From the NCBI GenBank assembly GCA_964479375.1, contig CAYZKD010000002.1, positions 4,523 through 68,522 on the forward strand: a DNA stretch of 64,000 bases, read 5' to 3'. Of this stretch, positions 7,268 to 15,547 are shown one piece after another (positions within the stretch are counted from its first letter, which is position 1; each line of letters starts with the position of its first letter). Below the pieces are notes generated by a model that ran no database searches, was not told where the DNA came from, and was given only the letters and a program-made list of their open reading frames with translations. The position numbers and the translations under genes were made by a program. The stretch is from CAYXTC01 sp964479375. Its GTDB lineage: Bacteria > Patescibacteriota > Minisyncoccia > Minisyncoccales > GWA2-38-27.

Positions 7268-7296
7268 ATTCTAGAAAGAAAAGTGTAAAAAATCAA
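7268..7296 (-). promoter_or_regulatory. Promoter for the small basic protein and NIF3-like operon
   Basis: On the minus strand TTGATT (7291-7296) and TAGAAT (7268-7273) are 17 bp apart, close to the sigma-70 consensus, directly after the rtcB stop codon. Expected start of transcription is about 7261. Confidence 0.6.
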
Positions 7297-7297
7297 G

Positions 7298-8728
7298 TCA
7301 TTCCCCCTTAATCACGGCCAAGGGACTGAGCCGGGCTACCTTTCTCGCCAGACCTGCCTTGTGCACTACATCCACTACGTCCTGAATGTTTTTGTAGGCA
7401 AGAGGCGCTTCTTCTGAAATTCCTTCCATAGAATGGGACTTTACTAAAATTCCTCTCTCTTTTAGGTTGCTGACTAATTCTTTCCCTTTAAACTTTCCGG
7501 CTGCCTCTCTTCTGGACATCGTCCTTCCTGCTCCATGACAGACAGTATTCCATGCTCCCGATTTTTCAGCCCCGGCAAGGATAAAAGAGGAAGCGCCCAT
7601 ACTGCCCGGAATAATAACAGGCTGTCCCGTCTTTTTGTACTTCTTGGGAGTTTCAGGGCGACTGGCAGGAAAAGCCCTGGTCGCTCCCTTCCTGTGAACG
7701 ATTAATTTTATTGTCTTTCCTAAAAAATCATGCTCTTCCAATTTGGCAATATTGTGAGCCACGTCATAAAGAAGTTCTAAAGAGCTGTTGTTTCCTAAGA
7801 CCTCTCTCCAAACTTTCCTTACGTAAAAGGAAATCATCTGCCTGTTAGCCCAGGCAAAGTTGCAAGCAGCAGCCATAGCCCGAAAAAACCTTTGCCCTTG
7901 AGAAGAATTAAAGGGCATGCAGGCTAGCTGCTTATCAGGCAGACTAATGTTGCCCCTAGCCATTTCTCGTCCTGCAACCTTAAGGTAGTCGCTGCAATTC
8001 TGGTGCCCCAATCCCCGAGATCCGGTATGGATCATTACAACTGCCTGATTTTCAAAAAGACCGAACTGCTCTGCCGTCTCTTTCTCAAAAATACGATCTA
8101 CTTTTTGAATTTCGCAGAAATGATTCCCGCTTCCCAGCGTCCCCAGTTGATCCCTCCCCCGATTTTTGGCATGTTCTGAAACAGCAGAATCTAGGGCCTG
8201 ATCCATTTTTCCTCTTTCTTCGCAATTTTCAAGATCTCCCTCGTCTGCATACCCCTCTTCTTGAAGAGCCTCTAGTCCCCGGTTTAATATTTTATTAATC
8301 TCACCAATAGAAATTTTAGATTTTCTGCCCCTGCCCAAGCCAGAGGGCACCTCTCTTTGGATACCGCCTGCTAACTCTTCGATATATGGTTTTATTTCTT
8401 TAAAAGAATATCCGGACTTTAACAACCTAACCCCGCAATTTTCATCAAAGCCAATACCGCCCGGAGATATTGCCCCCTCTGGATATTCAGTGGCAGCCAC
8501 TCCGCCAATAGGAAAGCCGTATCCCGAGTGAATATCAGGCATGGCAAAACTATAACTCACAATGCCGGGCAGAGTGCTTACGTTTACCGCCTGCTTGACG
8601 GCCATTTCTTCCACCTCCTCTAATATTTTTTTTGAAGCATAAAGCCTAACAGGAACCCGCATATCCTGTCTGATCCCCATAGGGATCTCCCATAAATAGT
8701 CTTTTATTTTTTTAAAATCGGATCTCAT
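7298..8728 (-). CDS. rtcB: RNA ligase RtcB (3'-phosphate/5'-OH ligase)
   Basis: 476 residues, full length for the family. RtcB joins 2',3'-cyclic phosphate or 3'-phosphate ends to 5'-OH ends using GTP and Mn2+. Visible signatures are GGIGFDENCGVRLL, the metal-site motif GTLGSGNHFCEI, HTGSRGLGHQ, VHRKGATRAFPA and, near residue 400, AWNTVCHGAGRTMSRREA, which holds the histidine that is guanylylated. No archease gene is adjacent. It may serve in tRNA or rRNA break repair. Transcription probably begins almost at the ATG (see promoter), giving a leaderless or nearly leaderless mRNA. Confidence 0.97.
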   Translation of the reverse strand: MRSDFKKIKDYLWEIPMGIRQDMRVPVRLYASKKILEEVEEMAVKQAVNVSTLPGIVSYSFAMPDIHSGYGFPIGGVAATEYPEGAISPGGIGFDENCGVRLLKSGYSFKEIKPYIEELAGGIQREVPSGLGRGRKSKISIGEINKILNRGLEALQEEGYADEGDLENCEERGKMDQALDSAVSEHAKNRGRDQLGTLGSGNHFCEIQKVDRIFEKETAEQFGLFENQAVVMIHTGSRGLGHQNCSDYLKVAGREMARGNISLPDKQLACMPFNSSQGQRFFRAMAAACNFAWANRQMISFYVRKVWREVLGNNSSLELLYDVAHNIAKLEEHDFLGKTIKLIVHRKGATRAFPASRPETPKKYKKTGQPVIIPGSMGASSFILAGAEKSGAWNTVCHGAGRTMSRREAAGKFKGKELVSNLKERGILVKSHSMEGISEEAPLAYKNIQDVVDVVHKAGLARKVARLSPLAVIKGE

Positions 8729-8734
8729 ATTATT

Positions 8735-8762
8735 ATTTTAACCCTGATTAGTAATTTCACAA
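8735..8762 (-). promoter_or_regulatory. Candidate rtcB promoter (leaderless type)
   Basis: TTGTGA (8757-8762) and TAAAAT (8735-8740) on the minus strand are 16 bp apart. Only 6 bases separate the -10 box from the rtcB ATG, so the transcript would start at or next to the start codon. Confidence 0.45.
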
Positions 8763-8764
8763 AA

Positions 8765-8788
8765 AAACAGAGGGAAAGCCCTCTGTTT
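8765..8788 (-). terminator. Terminator overlapping the stop of the small membrane protein
   Basis: CAGAGGG (8768-8774) pairs with CCCTCTG (8779-8785), extended by A-T pairs; on the minus strand a run of seven T follows. The stop codon TAA of the gene at 8787 lies in the stem. Confidence 0.85.
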
Positions 8789-8966
8789 AGGTCTGGCTGG
8801 GAAATCCTTCAATTTTTCCTTCGAGAAGTTCTTTAAGGCTGGGCAGCACTTTTTTCAATTTCGCCACATGGCGCCGGAAAGCGCGGCGAAACCTTATTAT
8901 AAAAATAATTATTACTGCCCACTGAATCAGCGATGTTAATGCCAGCAGAAAAACGCAGGTCCTCAT
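8787..8966 (-). CDS. Small single-span membrane protein
   Basis: 59 residues starting MRTCVFLLALTSLIQWAV, with one hydrophobic span at about residues 4-24, then a basic segment RFRRAFRRHVAKLKK and an amphipathic tail ending EGFPSQT. The start has a strong Shine-Dalgarno sequence (AAGGAG, 6 bases before ATG), and a terminator overlaps the stop, so this looks like a real monocistronic gene. The positive residues after the span predict N-out/C-in topology. No family recognised; a membrane anchor or small regulatory protein is possible. Confidence 0.65.
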   Translation of the reverse strand: MRTCVFLLALTSLIQWAVIIIFIIRFRRAFRRHVAKLKKVLPSLKELLEGKIEGFPSQT

Positions 8967-9065
8967 TCTTTTCTCCTTCCCTTGGTTATAAAAGTCCTAA
9001 TTCTTTTTTAATCTTTCCTGCTCAAAACGTCAAGTCCTTGCGCTGGTTCATATGACGGTATCCAG

Positions 9066-9093
9066 AAAAATGTGGGAGGACGGGCCTCCCACA
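9066..9093 (-). terminator. Isolated copy of the dispersed GTGGGAGG terminator hairpin
   Basis: TGTGGGAGG (9071-9079) pairs perfectly with CCTCCCACA (9085-9093); on the minus strand TTTTT follows. The same hairpin, loop included, ends both copies of the 140-bp element at 32387 and 50421. Partial repeats of the arm (CCTCCCATAAG, CCTCCCACA) follow at 9096-9115, and a related palindrome GCGGAGGCCCGTCCTCCG lies at 9122-9139. Confidence 0.75.
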
Positions 9094-9223
9094 AACCTCC
9101 CATAAGCCTCCCACAAAAATCGCGGAGGCCCGTCCTCCGTGGAAATCTCCACGGAAAACATTTCACAGGTTTAGAGATTTATCATATGTTTCTAAATCTG
9201 GACAATTTCAAAAAGCTTCAAAA

Positions 9224-9340
9224 TAAAAAGGGCAGAGGAAAAAGGCGGGGTCCTCTGCCCTAATTCGCGGATAGTCAGGAGGCGCTTTCGCCTCTGTCCA
9301 CAGGCGGAGGGAGACCTGCGGCAATTTACTGCCTATCCGC
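9224..9340 (-). ncRNA. Candidate structured RNA with cloverleaf-like fold and terminator
   Basis: An outer stem GCGGATAG/CTATCCGC (9267-9274/9333-9340) encloses three hairpins: 9279-9284/9289-9294 (GAGGCG/CGCCTC), 9301-9304/9315-9318, and 9320-9323/9330-9333, a 74-nt cloverleaf-like outline. It lacks the T-loop GTTCRA and a normal anticodon arm, so it is not a tRNA. On the minus strand it is followed by an 11-bp stem (9229-9239/9251-9261) and a T-run, a good terminator. It could be the structured 3' end of the murE transcript or a separate small RNA. No known RNA family recognised. Confidence 0.4.
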
Positions 9341-9387
9341 TTATATGAGAAAGATCTATTTTTATTATAATTGCAGCAAATAAAATG

Positions 9388-10647
9388 TCAAATTGCCTCT
9401 TCGACCAGCTTTCTGTCGTCCCAGGGAATTTTCTTGCCGTTTGCCACGCACATCCAAGGCTCAGAACCTTTTCCTGTAATAATGACGCTATCCCCCGGAT
9501 TTGCTAAATTAAGCGCTTTTTTAATGGCCTTTCTGCGATCTAAAATTTCAAGACAATTATTTTCTGAAATCCCTGCTTTTACATCGGAAATAATTTTTTG
9601 GGGATCTTCGTCGTAAGGATCTTCGTTTGTAAGAATTATCCGGTCGCAATATTTTGAGGCTATCTCGCCCAGAACAGGCCTCTTCCATTTATCCCGTCCG
9701 CCGCCGCAGGCGCCAAGCACGCATATCATTTTCCCTTTCCCTCTAACCCTCACGCTCTTGTAAGCTTTTTCCAAGGCAGCGGGAGTGTGAGCATAGTCTA
9801 CAATTACAGAAAAGGGCTCCTTGACCACTATTTCCATTCTCCCGGGCATTTCTTTTATTTCCTCTAGAGCCTGTTTGCATTCTTTCAGACTTATGCCCTT
9901 AGAAACTGCCACGACAATGGCGGCTAGAGCGTTATAGGCATTAAACTTTCCTATTAGATCAAGATTAAACTCTTTATCCTGAACCTTGAAACTAACTCCT
10001 TTTCTGCTTGAAGGAATTAAAGACCCCCCTATCACTGAAAAGCCCTCCCTTCTTCTGTCCTCCAAAGTATATCCGTATTTATTGTCTGCTTTTTCTTTTA
10101 AGAAATATTCAACATTATCATCGTCCAAATTAAGAACATGGCTGTTTTTGGTCTGCTTGAAAAGTTTTAATTTTGCTTTTTTATAATTTTCAAAACCCTT
10201 GTGCGACTCTATGTGCTCAGGACTCAAGTTAGTAAAAACTGCTGTATTAAAATTTATAAATCTGTGGCGATGTTGCTTAATGCCCTCTGAAGTAACTTCT
10301 AAAACGCAAAAATTACAATTTTCTTTTACTGCTTTTTTTAAAAACCTTTGGATTTGAAAGCGGCCGGGCATTGTCATTTTAAGTCTGTTTTCCCATTTTT
10401 CTTTCCCTATCTGAAAATTAATAGAAGAGATGGAGGCGACTTTAGCCCCTGATCTTTCCAGAACCCTGATAATCAGGGTGACTACTGTAGATTTCCCGGA
10501 AGTGCCGGTTACCCCGATTACGCATATGTGCCGGGAAGGAAACAAATTTACAAAAGCTGCCATTAAAGCAAGCAGATAATGGTAAGTGCTGAGAGCAAAA
10601 TCGGGTAGTATTTTCTTAATATTCCTTTTTAGGAAATAAAAGTCCAT
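9388..10647 (-). CDS. murE: MurE-like UDP-N-acetylmuramyl-peptide ligase
   Basis: 419 residues. Mur ligases add an amino acid to the peptidoglycan precursor using ATP. The ATP-binding loop GVTGTSGKST is at about 45-54, followed by the central-domain motifs VLEVTSEG and FTNLSPEHIESH, and the C-terminal domain with MPGRMEIV, VDYAHTPAALEKA and ITGKGSEPW. The residue-selecting motif is NEDPYDEDP instead of DNPR (diaminopimelate) or DNPA (lysine), so the third amino acid cannot be read off. The N-terminal UDP-binding domain is reduced to about 40 residues that include a hydrophobic stretch, so this is a shortened version. It stands alone, not in a dcw cluster. MurE is the best fit; MurT/CapB-like ligases are less likely. 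Confidence 0.82.
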   Translation of the reverse strand: MDFYFLKRNIKKILPDFALSTYHYLLALMAAFVNLFPSRHICVIGVTGTSGKSTVVTLIIRVLERSGAKVASISSINFQIGKEKWENRLKMTMPGRFQIQRFLKKAVKENCNFCVLEVTSEGIKQHRHRFINFNTAVFTNLSPEHIESHKGFENYKKAKLKLFKQTKNSHVLNLDDDNVEYFLKEKADNKYGYTLEDRRREGFSVIGGSLIPSSRKGVSFKVQDKEFNLDLIGKFNAYNALAAIVVAVSKGISLKECKQALEEIKEMPGRMEIVVKEPFSVIVDYAHTPAALEKAYKSVRVRGKGKMICVLGACGGGRDKWKRPVLGEIASKYCDRIILTNEDPYDEDPQKIISDVKAGISENNCLEILDRRKAIKKALNLANPGDSVIITGKGSEPWMCVANGKKIPWDDRKLVEEAI

Positions 10648-10676
10648 GTGTTCAATCTACCACATAGGTTGAGATT

Positions 10677-10731
10677 AAAAAAGAAGCCGCCTCGCGCTCC
10701 AGTCCGTCCTTCAGGGCATGAGATCGGCTTC
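10677..10731 (-). terminator. Terminator-like hairpin downstream of the frameshifted ORF
   Basis: GAAGCCG (10683-10689) pairs with CGGCTTC (10725-10731) around a 35-base loop; on the minus strand TTTTTT follows. It ends the transcript of the broken ORF at 10760-11115. Confidence 0.6.
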
Positions 10732-10759
10732 AATAACATTATAAGCAGCCTACAGCAAC

Positions 10760-11115
10760 TTAGGATTCTCCTCTCTCTAAGAAGTTAAGGGCGCTCTCAT
10801 CCTCGGATCCGCGCCTCTTTCCCCGTCCAGAATATTCACCCCAAAGACAACGCCCAAAAAGAGTTTTCCTCCGGGCCTTATCTAAAGCGCCAACCAAGCC
10901 GTTCCTCTCTGAAATTTCTTTTCTCTTTTCCCGGCCCGACTTTAATTATTGCCTCCCAGAAAATTTTGGCCTGACCCTCAGCGAGTGCCGCTGTTTCAAA
11001 ATCTAAAATATCAAAGGCGAGATAACCCCCCCCTTTTTTTTATTCTCCAAGCCAGAACAACCAAGAGATCCTCCCCTCCGCCAAAGTCAAATCCCTCCGT
11101 TTTCAGTTTTCTCAT
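10760..11115 (-). pseudogene. ORF of about 118 codons interrupted by two frameshifts
   Basis: From ATG 11115 the minus strand reads MRKLKTEGFDFGGGEDLL and on to AWRIKKRGG, then meets an A8G8 tract (near 11033-11048) where the frame ends soon in TGA. With one base fewer the protein-like sequence continues (LAFDILDFETAALAEGQAK, IFWEAIIKVGPGKEK). A second shift near 10925 restores KEISERNGLVGALDKARRK through to GSEDESALNFLERGES and TAA at 10760. The three segments together look like one soluble protein with no recognised family. The unit has terminators on both sides. It may be decayed, slipped by homopolymer sequencing error, or phase-variable. Confidence 0.45.
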
Positions 11116-11220
11116 TTAACAAAAAACGGTGGCCTTCATGGATGCAGTTCGCTTCTTTTATCAGGGCTCCGGTTTCCATACCTTTCTCCCACTATTTTTA
11201 CAAAAAACTGTTTACTTTCT

Positions 11221-11247
11221 AAAAAAAGCCTCTTCTAAGAAAGAGGC
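11221..11247 (-). terminator. Terminator downstream of ruvA
   Basis: GCCTCTT (11228-11234) pairs with AAGAGGC (11241-11247); on the minus strand TTTTTTT follows at once. It lies 130 bp beyond the ruvA stop. Confidence 0.75.
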
Positions 11248-11376
11248 CCAGCCCCGCCGTTTTAGAAATTAGAGTCAAGAATGCCCATTTCTAAAAAGAG
11301 AGTCAATAATAATGATGTTTGCTATTCTTTCTAAAAACATGTTCTTGTTTAAAGCCAGTAAAGAGGGCTTGCTTTA

Positions 11377-11940
11377 TCAACTTTTACTTAATACTTTTAG
11401 AGCCTGTTTCACTTTTTGCTCTGCATCTTGGCTCTCCTTGGGAATTTTCTTGAGGGCCTCTTTGGCTCTTTGGCGAGAAAATCCCAAATTGACTAAAGCG
11501 TCTTCTGCCTCGTCTTTTTTAGGATTATTTTTATCTAAACTTTCAATCTCCCCTGAGAGTTCTAAAATAATGGCCATGGCTTTCTTGCGCCCGATGTTAG
11601 GAATGTCTTTAAATAAACTGCTGTCTTTGTTCTTTATTCTCTCTTTTATCTTTTCCAGAGGACCTAGGGCAGATATCTCCAGGGCTGCCTTGGGGCCTAC
11701 TCCTTTTATCTTTTCTACTATTTCAAAGAGTTCCAGTTCCTTGTATTCTAGAAATCCGTATAAATCAAACCTGTTTTCTCCTACGGCCAAAAAAGAGAAC
11801 AACTTGAGGCCCCTCCGGTTTTCTGATATCTTAGAAAGAGCCTTCTGAGAAAAGAAAACCTTAAACCCCACATTGTTCACATCCAAAATCACAAATTTCT
11901 CCTTTTTGGCAACTACATCTCCCTTTAAATAACTTATCAT
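11377..11940 (-). CDS. ruvA: Holliday junction branch migration protein RuvA
   Basis: 187 residues, normal length. RuvA binds four-way junctions as a tetramer and loads the RuvB motor. The N-terminal OB fold (MISYLKGDVV, VGENRFDLYGF) is followed by two helix-hairpin-helix motifs (IVEKIKGVGPKAALEI and FKDIPNIGRKKAMAIILEL) and the C-terminal RuvB-contact domain EDALVNLGFSRQRAKEAL. ruvA, ruvB (22518) and ruvC (31886) are all in this window but in three separate places. Divergent from uvrB with 14 bp between the start codons. Confidence 0.97.
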   Translation of the reverse strand: MISYLKGDVVAKKEKFVILDVNNVGFKVFFSQKALSKISENRRGLKLFSFLAVGENRFDLYGFLEYKELELFEIVEKIKGVGPKAALEISALGPLEKIKERIKNKDSSLFKDIPNIGRKKAMAIILELSGEIESLDKNNPKKDEAEDALVNLGFSRQRAKEALKKIPKESQDAEQKVKQALKVLSKS

Positions 11941-11954
11941 TAACTCATTCTAGC

Positions 11955-13895
11955 ATGTTCCGACTCCATTCCCAATTCCGGCCCACGGGCGATCAGCCCA
12001 AAGCAATCAAGGCCCTTACTCAGAATATTAAGGCCGGCATAAAAGACCAGGTGCTTTTGGGCGTTACGGGAAGCGGGAAGACTTTTACAGCAGCTGAAAC
12101 TATTGGAAGGATCCAAAAGCCCGCGCTGATAATAAGTCACAATAAAACCCTATGCGCCCAATTATACCAAGAGTTCAAGGAATTCTTCCCCGATAATGCA
12201 ATTCACTATTTTGTAAGTTATTACGATTATTACCAACCAGAGGCCTATATCCCCCAGACAGACACCTATATTGAAAAAGATGCCCAAATAAACAAGGAAA
12301 TAGACAGGCTAAGGCATGCTGCCGTTCAAGACCTTCTAATCAGAAAAGACACTATTATTTGCGCTTCTGTGTCTTGTATTTACAATATCGGCTCCCCTTC
12401 CAACTACCAAAAGGTTTCTTTTGAAATAAGAAGGGGGCAGAAGATAAAACGGAGAGAGCTGTTATCTATCCTCACCTCTCTTCATTACCAAAGAAACGAC
12501 TACGACTTTACTCCGGGGAACCTTAGAGCAAGAGGCGATATCATTGAATTGTTTTTAGTCACCGGAGAAAAAATATTGAAGATTGAGATGTGCGGAGACA
12601 AAATAGAGAGTCTTTCAACAAGAGAAGAAACTGTTTCTTTAAAAGAGCAAAAAATATCAAATTTTAAGATTTTTCCTGCTGTCTTTTGGACTACTCCCGA
12701 AGAAAAATTGAGGATTGCTATTCAGAACATAAGAGAGGAATTAATAGAAAGGGTAAAGATTCTTAAAAAACAAAATGGGCTTTTGGAGGCTCAGAGGCTG
12801 CAGGAAAGAACCGAGTATGATTTGGAAATGATGGAGGAGACCGGTTACTGCCACGGTATTGAGAACTATTCCCGCCATTTGGAATTCAGAAAGCCGGGAG
12901 AAGCCCCCTTTTCTTTAATTGATTACTACAGACACGTTCATAATTCAGGCTTCCTTGTCTTTATAGATGAATCCCATATGACTTTGCCTCAAATTAAAGC
13001 AATGTCTGTACAGGACAAGATAAGAAAAGAAACTCTGATAAGACACGGATTCCGGTTGCCTTCTGCCGTTGATAACCGCCCCCTGACCTTAAAAGAATTT
13101 GAGAAAAGAATAGGCAAAACTATTTATGTTTCCGCCACCCCCGGAAAATATGAAAAGAAAAAATCCGGAGAGATAGTAGAACAATTAATAAGGCCCACCG
13201 GGCTGTTGGAGCCTAAAGTTGAAATAAGGCCTGCTAAAAACCAAGTTAAAGATCTAATTAGGGAAATCAAAAAAAGAGCGCCTAAGGGAGAGAGGACTCT
13301 TGTTATAACTCTCACCAAAAAACTGGCGGAGTCTTTGTCTGACTACCTTTCAGAAGAGGGTATTAAAGCTAAATGGCTTCACTCCGAGGTTAAAACCCTA
13401 GAAAGACCGGGCATTCTCAAAAGCCTTAGAGAAGGAAAATATGACGCGCTGATAGGAATTAATCTTTTAAGAGAGGGGCTGGATTTGCCAGAGGTCTCCT
13501 TAACCGCCATCTTGGACGCCGACAAAGAAGGTTTCTTAAGAGACAAAACAACCTTGATTCAAATTATGGGAAGAGCTGCCAGACATCCTGGGGGAAAGGC
13601 TCTTCTTTACGCAGACCAAATGACAGAGTCTATGAAAGAAGCAGTCAAAGAAATAGAAAGAAGAAGAAAGATTCAAAAAGAATATAACCTGAAGCACAAC
13701 ATAAAACCCCGGCCCGTCACCAAAGAGATAAGACAATGGCTTTTCGGGAAAAAAGAAGAAAAAATAGAGACAGAATTTCTTCTTGTAAAAGATAAAAAAC
13801 TTTTAGAAAAAGAAATGAAAAAGGCTGCCCAGAGTCTTAACTTTGAAAGGGCGGCTGAAATAAGGGACATTCTTAAAAAGATGAGGGGCTGTTGA
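11955..13895 (+). CDS. uvrB: Excinuclease ABC subunit B
   Basis: 646 residues. UvrB is the damage-verifying helicase-like subunit of nucleotide excision repair. Walker A GVTGSGKTFTAAETI is at about 36-50, followed by the beta-hairpin region YYDYYQPEAYIPQTDTYIEK, the DEAD-like box FIDESHMTLPQ, helicase motifs ATPGKYEK and LREGLDLPEVSL, IQIMGRAAR, and a C-terminal UVR motif LLEKEMKKAAQSLNFERAAE that binds UvrC. The start MFRLHSQFRPTGDQPKAI matches the usual N-terminus. uvrA and uvrC are not in the window. Confidence 0.98.
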   Translation: MFRLHSQFRPTGDQPKAIKALTQNIKAGIKDQVLLGVTGSGKTFTAAETIGRIQKPALIISHNKTLCAQLYQEFKEFFPDNAIHYFVSYYDYYQPEAYIPQTDTYIEKDAQINKEIDRLRHAAVQDLLIRKDTIICASVSCIYNIGSPSNYQKVSFEIRRGQKIKRRELLSILTSLHYQRNDYDFTPGNLRARGDIIELFLVTGEKILKIEMCGDKIESLSTREETVSLKEQKISNFKIFPAVFWTTPEEKLRIAIQNIREELIERVKILKKQNGLLEAQRLQERTEYDLEMMEETGYCHGIENYSRHLEFRKPGEAPFSLIDYYRHVHNSGFLVFIDESHMTLPQIKAMSVQDKIRKETLIRHGFRLPSAVDNRPLTLKEFEKRIGKTIYVSATPGKYEKKKSGEIVEQLIRPTGLLEPKVEIRPAKNQVKDLIREIKKRAPKGERTLVITLTKKLAESLSDYLSEEGIKAKWLHSEVKTLERPGILKSLREGKYDALIGINLLREGLDLPEVSLTAILDADKEGFLRDKTTLIQIMGRAARHPGGKALLYADQMTESMKEAVKEIERRRKIQKEYNLKHNIKPRPVTKEIRQWLFGKKEEKIETEFLLVKDKKLLEKEMKKAAQSLNFERAAEIRDILKKMRGC

Positions 13896-14026
13896 TCTTT
13901 TCTTTTATTTCATTAATAATAAATTAGAACCTTAACAACATAAAAGAACGCAGGCTTTGAACTATCATCCTCTGAACGCTAGGGTGCAGGATGCAAACCC
14001 CGCACTCCAAAGAAAGGATATGCGCT

Positions 14027-15475
14027 ATGAAAATTCTCGGATTTGTGCCGGCCCTGCCTAAGCCCCACTATTTTTCTAAATTCAGAATCCCCAGCATCGG
14101 ACTGCTGATCTTACTCACTAAAGCCAAGCAAGAAGGGCATCGGGTAGCCCTGATAATGGAGGAAATCTCTGGCCTTCCTTCCCGACAAATTAACCAAGAA
14201 CTAAAGGATGCTGACTTGGTGGCAATCTCTTCGCTCTCTGCCACTTTCCCGAGAGCCCAAGAATTTGCCTCTTTCTCCAGAACAATAAGCCAAGCCCCCA
14301 TCGTAATGGGGGGGCCTCATGTAACTTTCCGCCCAGAAGACGGAATGAAAGATGCAGACTTTGTGGTCCGTTACGAGGGAGAATTTGCTTTCCCGGCACT
14401 GTTGGAAATGATGCAGGGAAAGAAGGCCGTCCAAGAGGTTCCCAACCTCTGTTGGCACAAAGACGGCGAAACAATTTACAACTCGGTCCCCGCCGAAATA
14501 CCTGATCTAGACCGCGACTCTCCTTTTCCTGATTATGATATTGTTTTGGGAAAAAAGTCTCTTCCTTTTATCTCCCTGGAAACCAGCAGGGGGTGTCCGC
14601 ATAACTGCAACTTCTGTTGCGTCCCCAGAATGTTTAAAACCCCCAGACAGCGAGATCCGGAAAGCGTGGTGGAATATATAAGGCAAATGGATCCTCCGGG
14701 AGTCTTCTTCTGCGACGATCACTTTGCAGGCCACAGACAGAATAGTAAAAAAATCCTTGAATTGATGATCCGCAGATTAGACCGGATTCCTCCTTGGGCT
14801 GCTCAAACAAGAGTGAGCGTGGGCAAGGATGAAGAGTGGTTAAGGCTGGCCCGGCGAACTAACTGCAAATTTTTATGCATGGGTCTTGAGTCTGTTACCC
14901 CCGATTCTTTGCAAGAGATGGGCAAGGGCCAGACCTTGGAAGAAACTGAGGAGTGCTTGGCCCAAATTAAGAAGGCTGGCCTTTTAAAATCAGTTCACGG
15001 CTCTTTTGTCGTCGGTTTTGACGCAGACGACAGTACCACAGCAAAAAAAATAGCCAAATGGGCAAGAAAAGAGGGTATTCCCTCCATTCAGATAACCGTC
15101 TTGACTCCGCTTTTCGGGACTCCTCTCCATCAGAGGTTAGAAGATGAGGGAAGAATCCTGACTGACGACCCCGGCAACCATACCGGAACAAGAGCAGTAT
15201 TCAAGCCAGCGCGAATGAGCCCGGAGGAACTGCAAAAAAGCGTTTTTTCCGGCTTACGAAAATTCTCTTCTTTAGGCACAATCGCTTTCTTTCTTTTGAA
15301 GGGAGGGGTAGATTTTCTCAAAGAATACTTGACCGCATTGTTTGACCGAAAAATTTTAATCAGAAACCTTAGGGAGGTACAAATTAAATTTTACATTAGA
15401 ACGCTAATCGGCCGATTGGAAAAAAGATCAAAAAGATTTCTTCGCCATCTTCTTAAGAAGGAGCGGAGCGCTTAA
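14027..15475 (+). CDS. B12-binding-like radical SAM protein
   Basis: 482 residues from ATG 14027, preferred over 13991 because GAAAGGAT lies 9 bases before it. The N-terminal domain (about 1-150) has the fold pattern of cobalamin-binding domains (MKILGFVPALPKPHYFSKFR, GLLILLTKAKQEGHRV, PIVMGGPHVTFRPEDGM) but no DxHxxG motif, so it probably does not use the base-off B12 histidine. The radical SAM core has the cluster motif RGCPHNCNFCCVP (CX3CX2C) and the later FCDDHF and GLESVTP segments. Similar proteins are often annotated as methyltransferases or methylthiotransferases of unknown substrate. The basic C-terminus (KRSKRFLRHLLKKERSA) may contact membrane or nucleic acid. A terminator follows. 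Confidence 0.88.
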   Translation: MKILGFVPALPKPHYFSKFRIPSIGLLILLTKAKQEGHRVALIMEEISGLPSRQINQELKDADLVAISSLSATFPRAQEFASFSRTISQAPIVMGGPHVTFRPEDGMKDADFVVRYEGEFAFPALLEMMQGKKAVQEVPNLCWHKDGETIYNSVPAEIPDLDRDSPFPDYDIVLGKKSLPFISLETSRGCPHNCNFCCVPRMFKTPRQRDPESVVEYIRQMDPPGVFFCDDHFAGHRQNSKKILELMIRRLDRIPPWAAQTRVSVGKDEEWLRLARRTNCKFLCMGLESVTPDSLQEMGKGQTLEETEECLAQIKKAGLLKSVHGSFVVGFDADDSTTAKKIAKWARKEGIPSIQITVLTPLFGTPLHQRLEDEGRILTDDPGNHTGTRAVFKPARMSPEELQKSVFSGLRKFSSLGTIAFFLLKGGVDFLKEYLTALFDRKILIRNLREVQIKFYIRTLIGRLEKRSKRFLRHLLKKERSA

Positions 15476-15490
15476 CGCTCAGATACACCA

Positions 15491-15522
15491 AAACGCAGGG
15501 GTAAAACCCTTGCGTTTTTTAT
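15491..15522 (+). terminator. Terminator after the radical SAM gene
   Basis: AACGCAGGGGT pairs with ACCCTTGCGTT (one G-T pair) around AAA, followed by TTTTATT on the plus strand. The right arm also supplies the -35 box of the rpsT promoter. Confidence 0.85.
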
Positions 15523-15538
15523 TAATCCGTGATAAATT
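15510..15538 (+). promoter_or_regulatory. Candidate rpsT promoter
   Basis: TTGCGT (15510-15515) and TAAATT (15533-15538), 17 bp apart, with the rpsT ATG 9 bases beyond the -10 box. The mRNA leader would be only a few bases long. Confidence 0.45.
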
Positions 15539-15547
15539 GTGCTTATT

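Noticed and set aside
9267..9340. A tRNA gene
   Set aside because: Cloverleaf-like outline, but no GTTCRA T-loop, no proper anticodon arm and no CCA or discriminator pattern.
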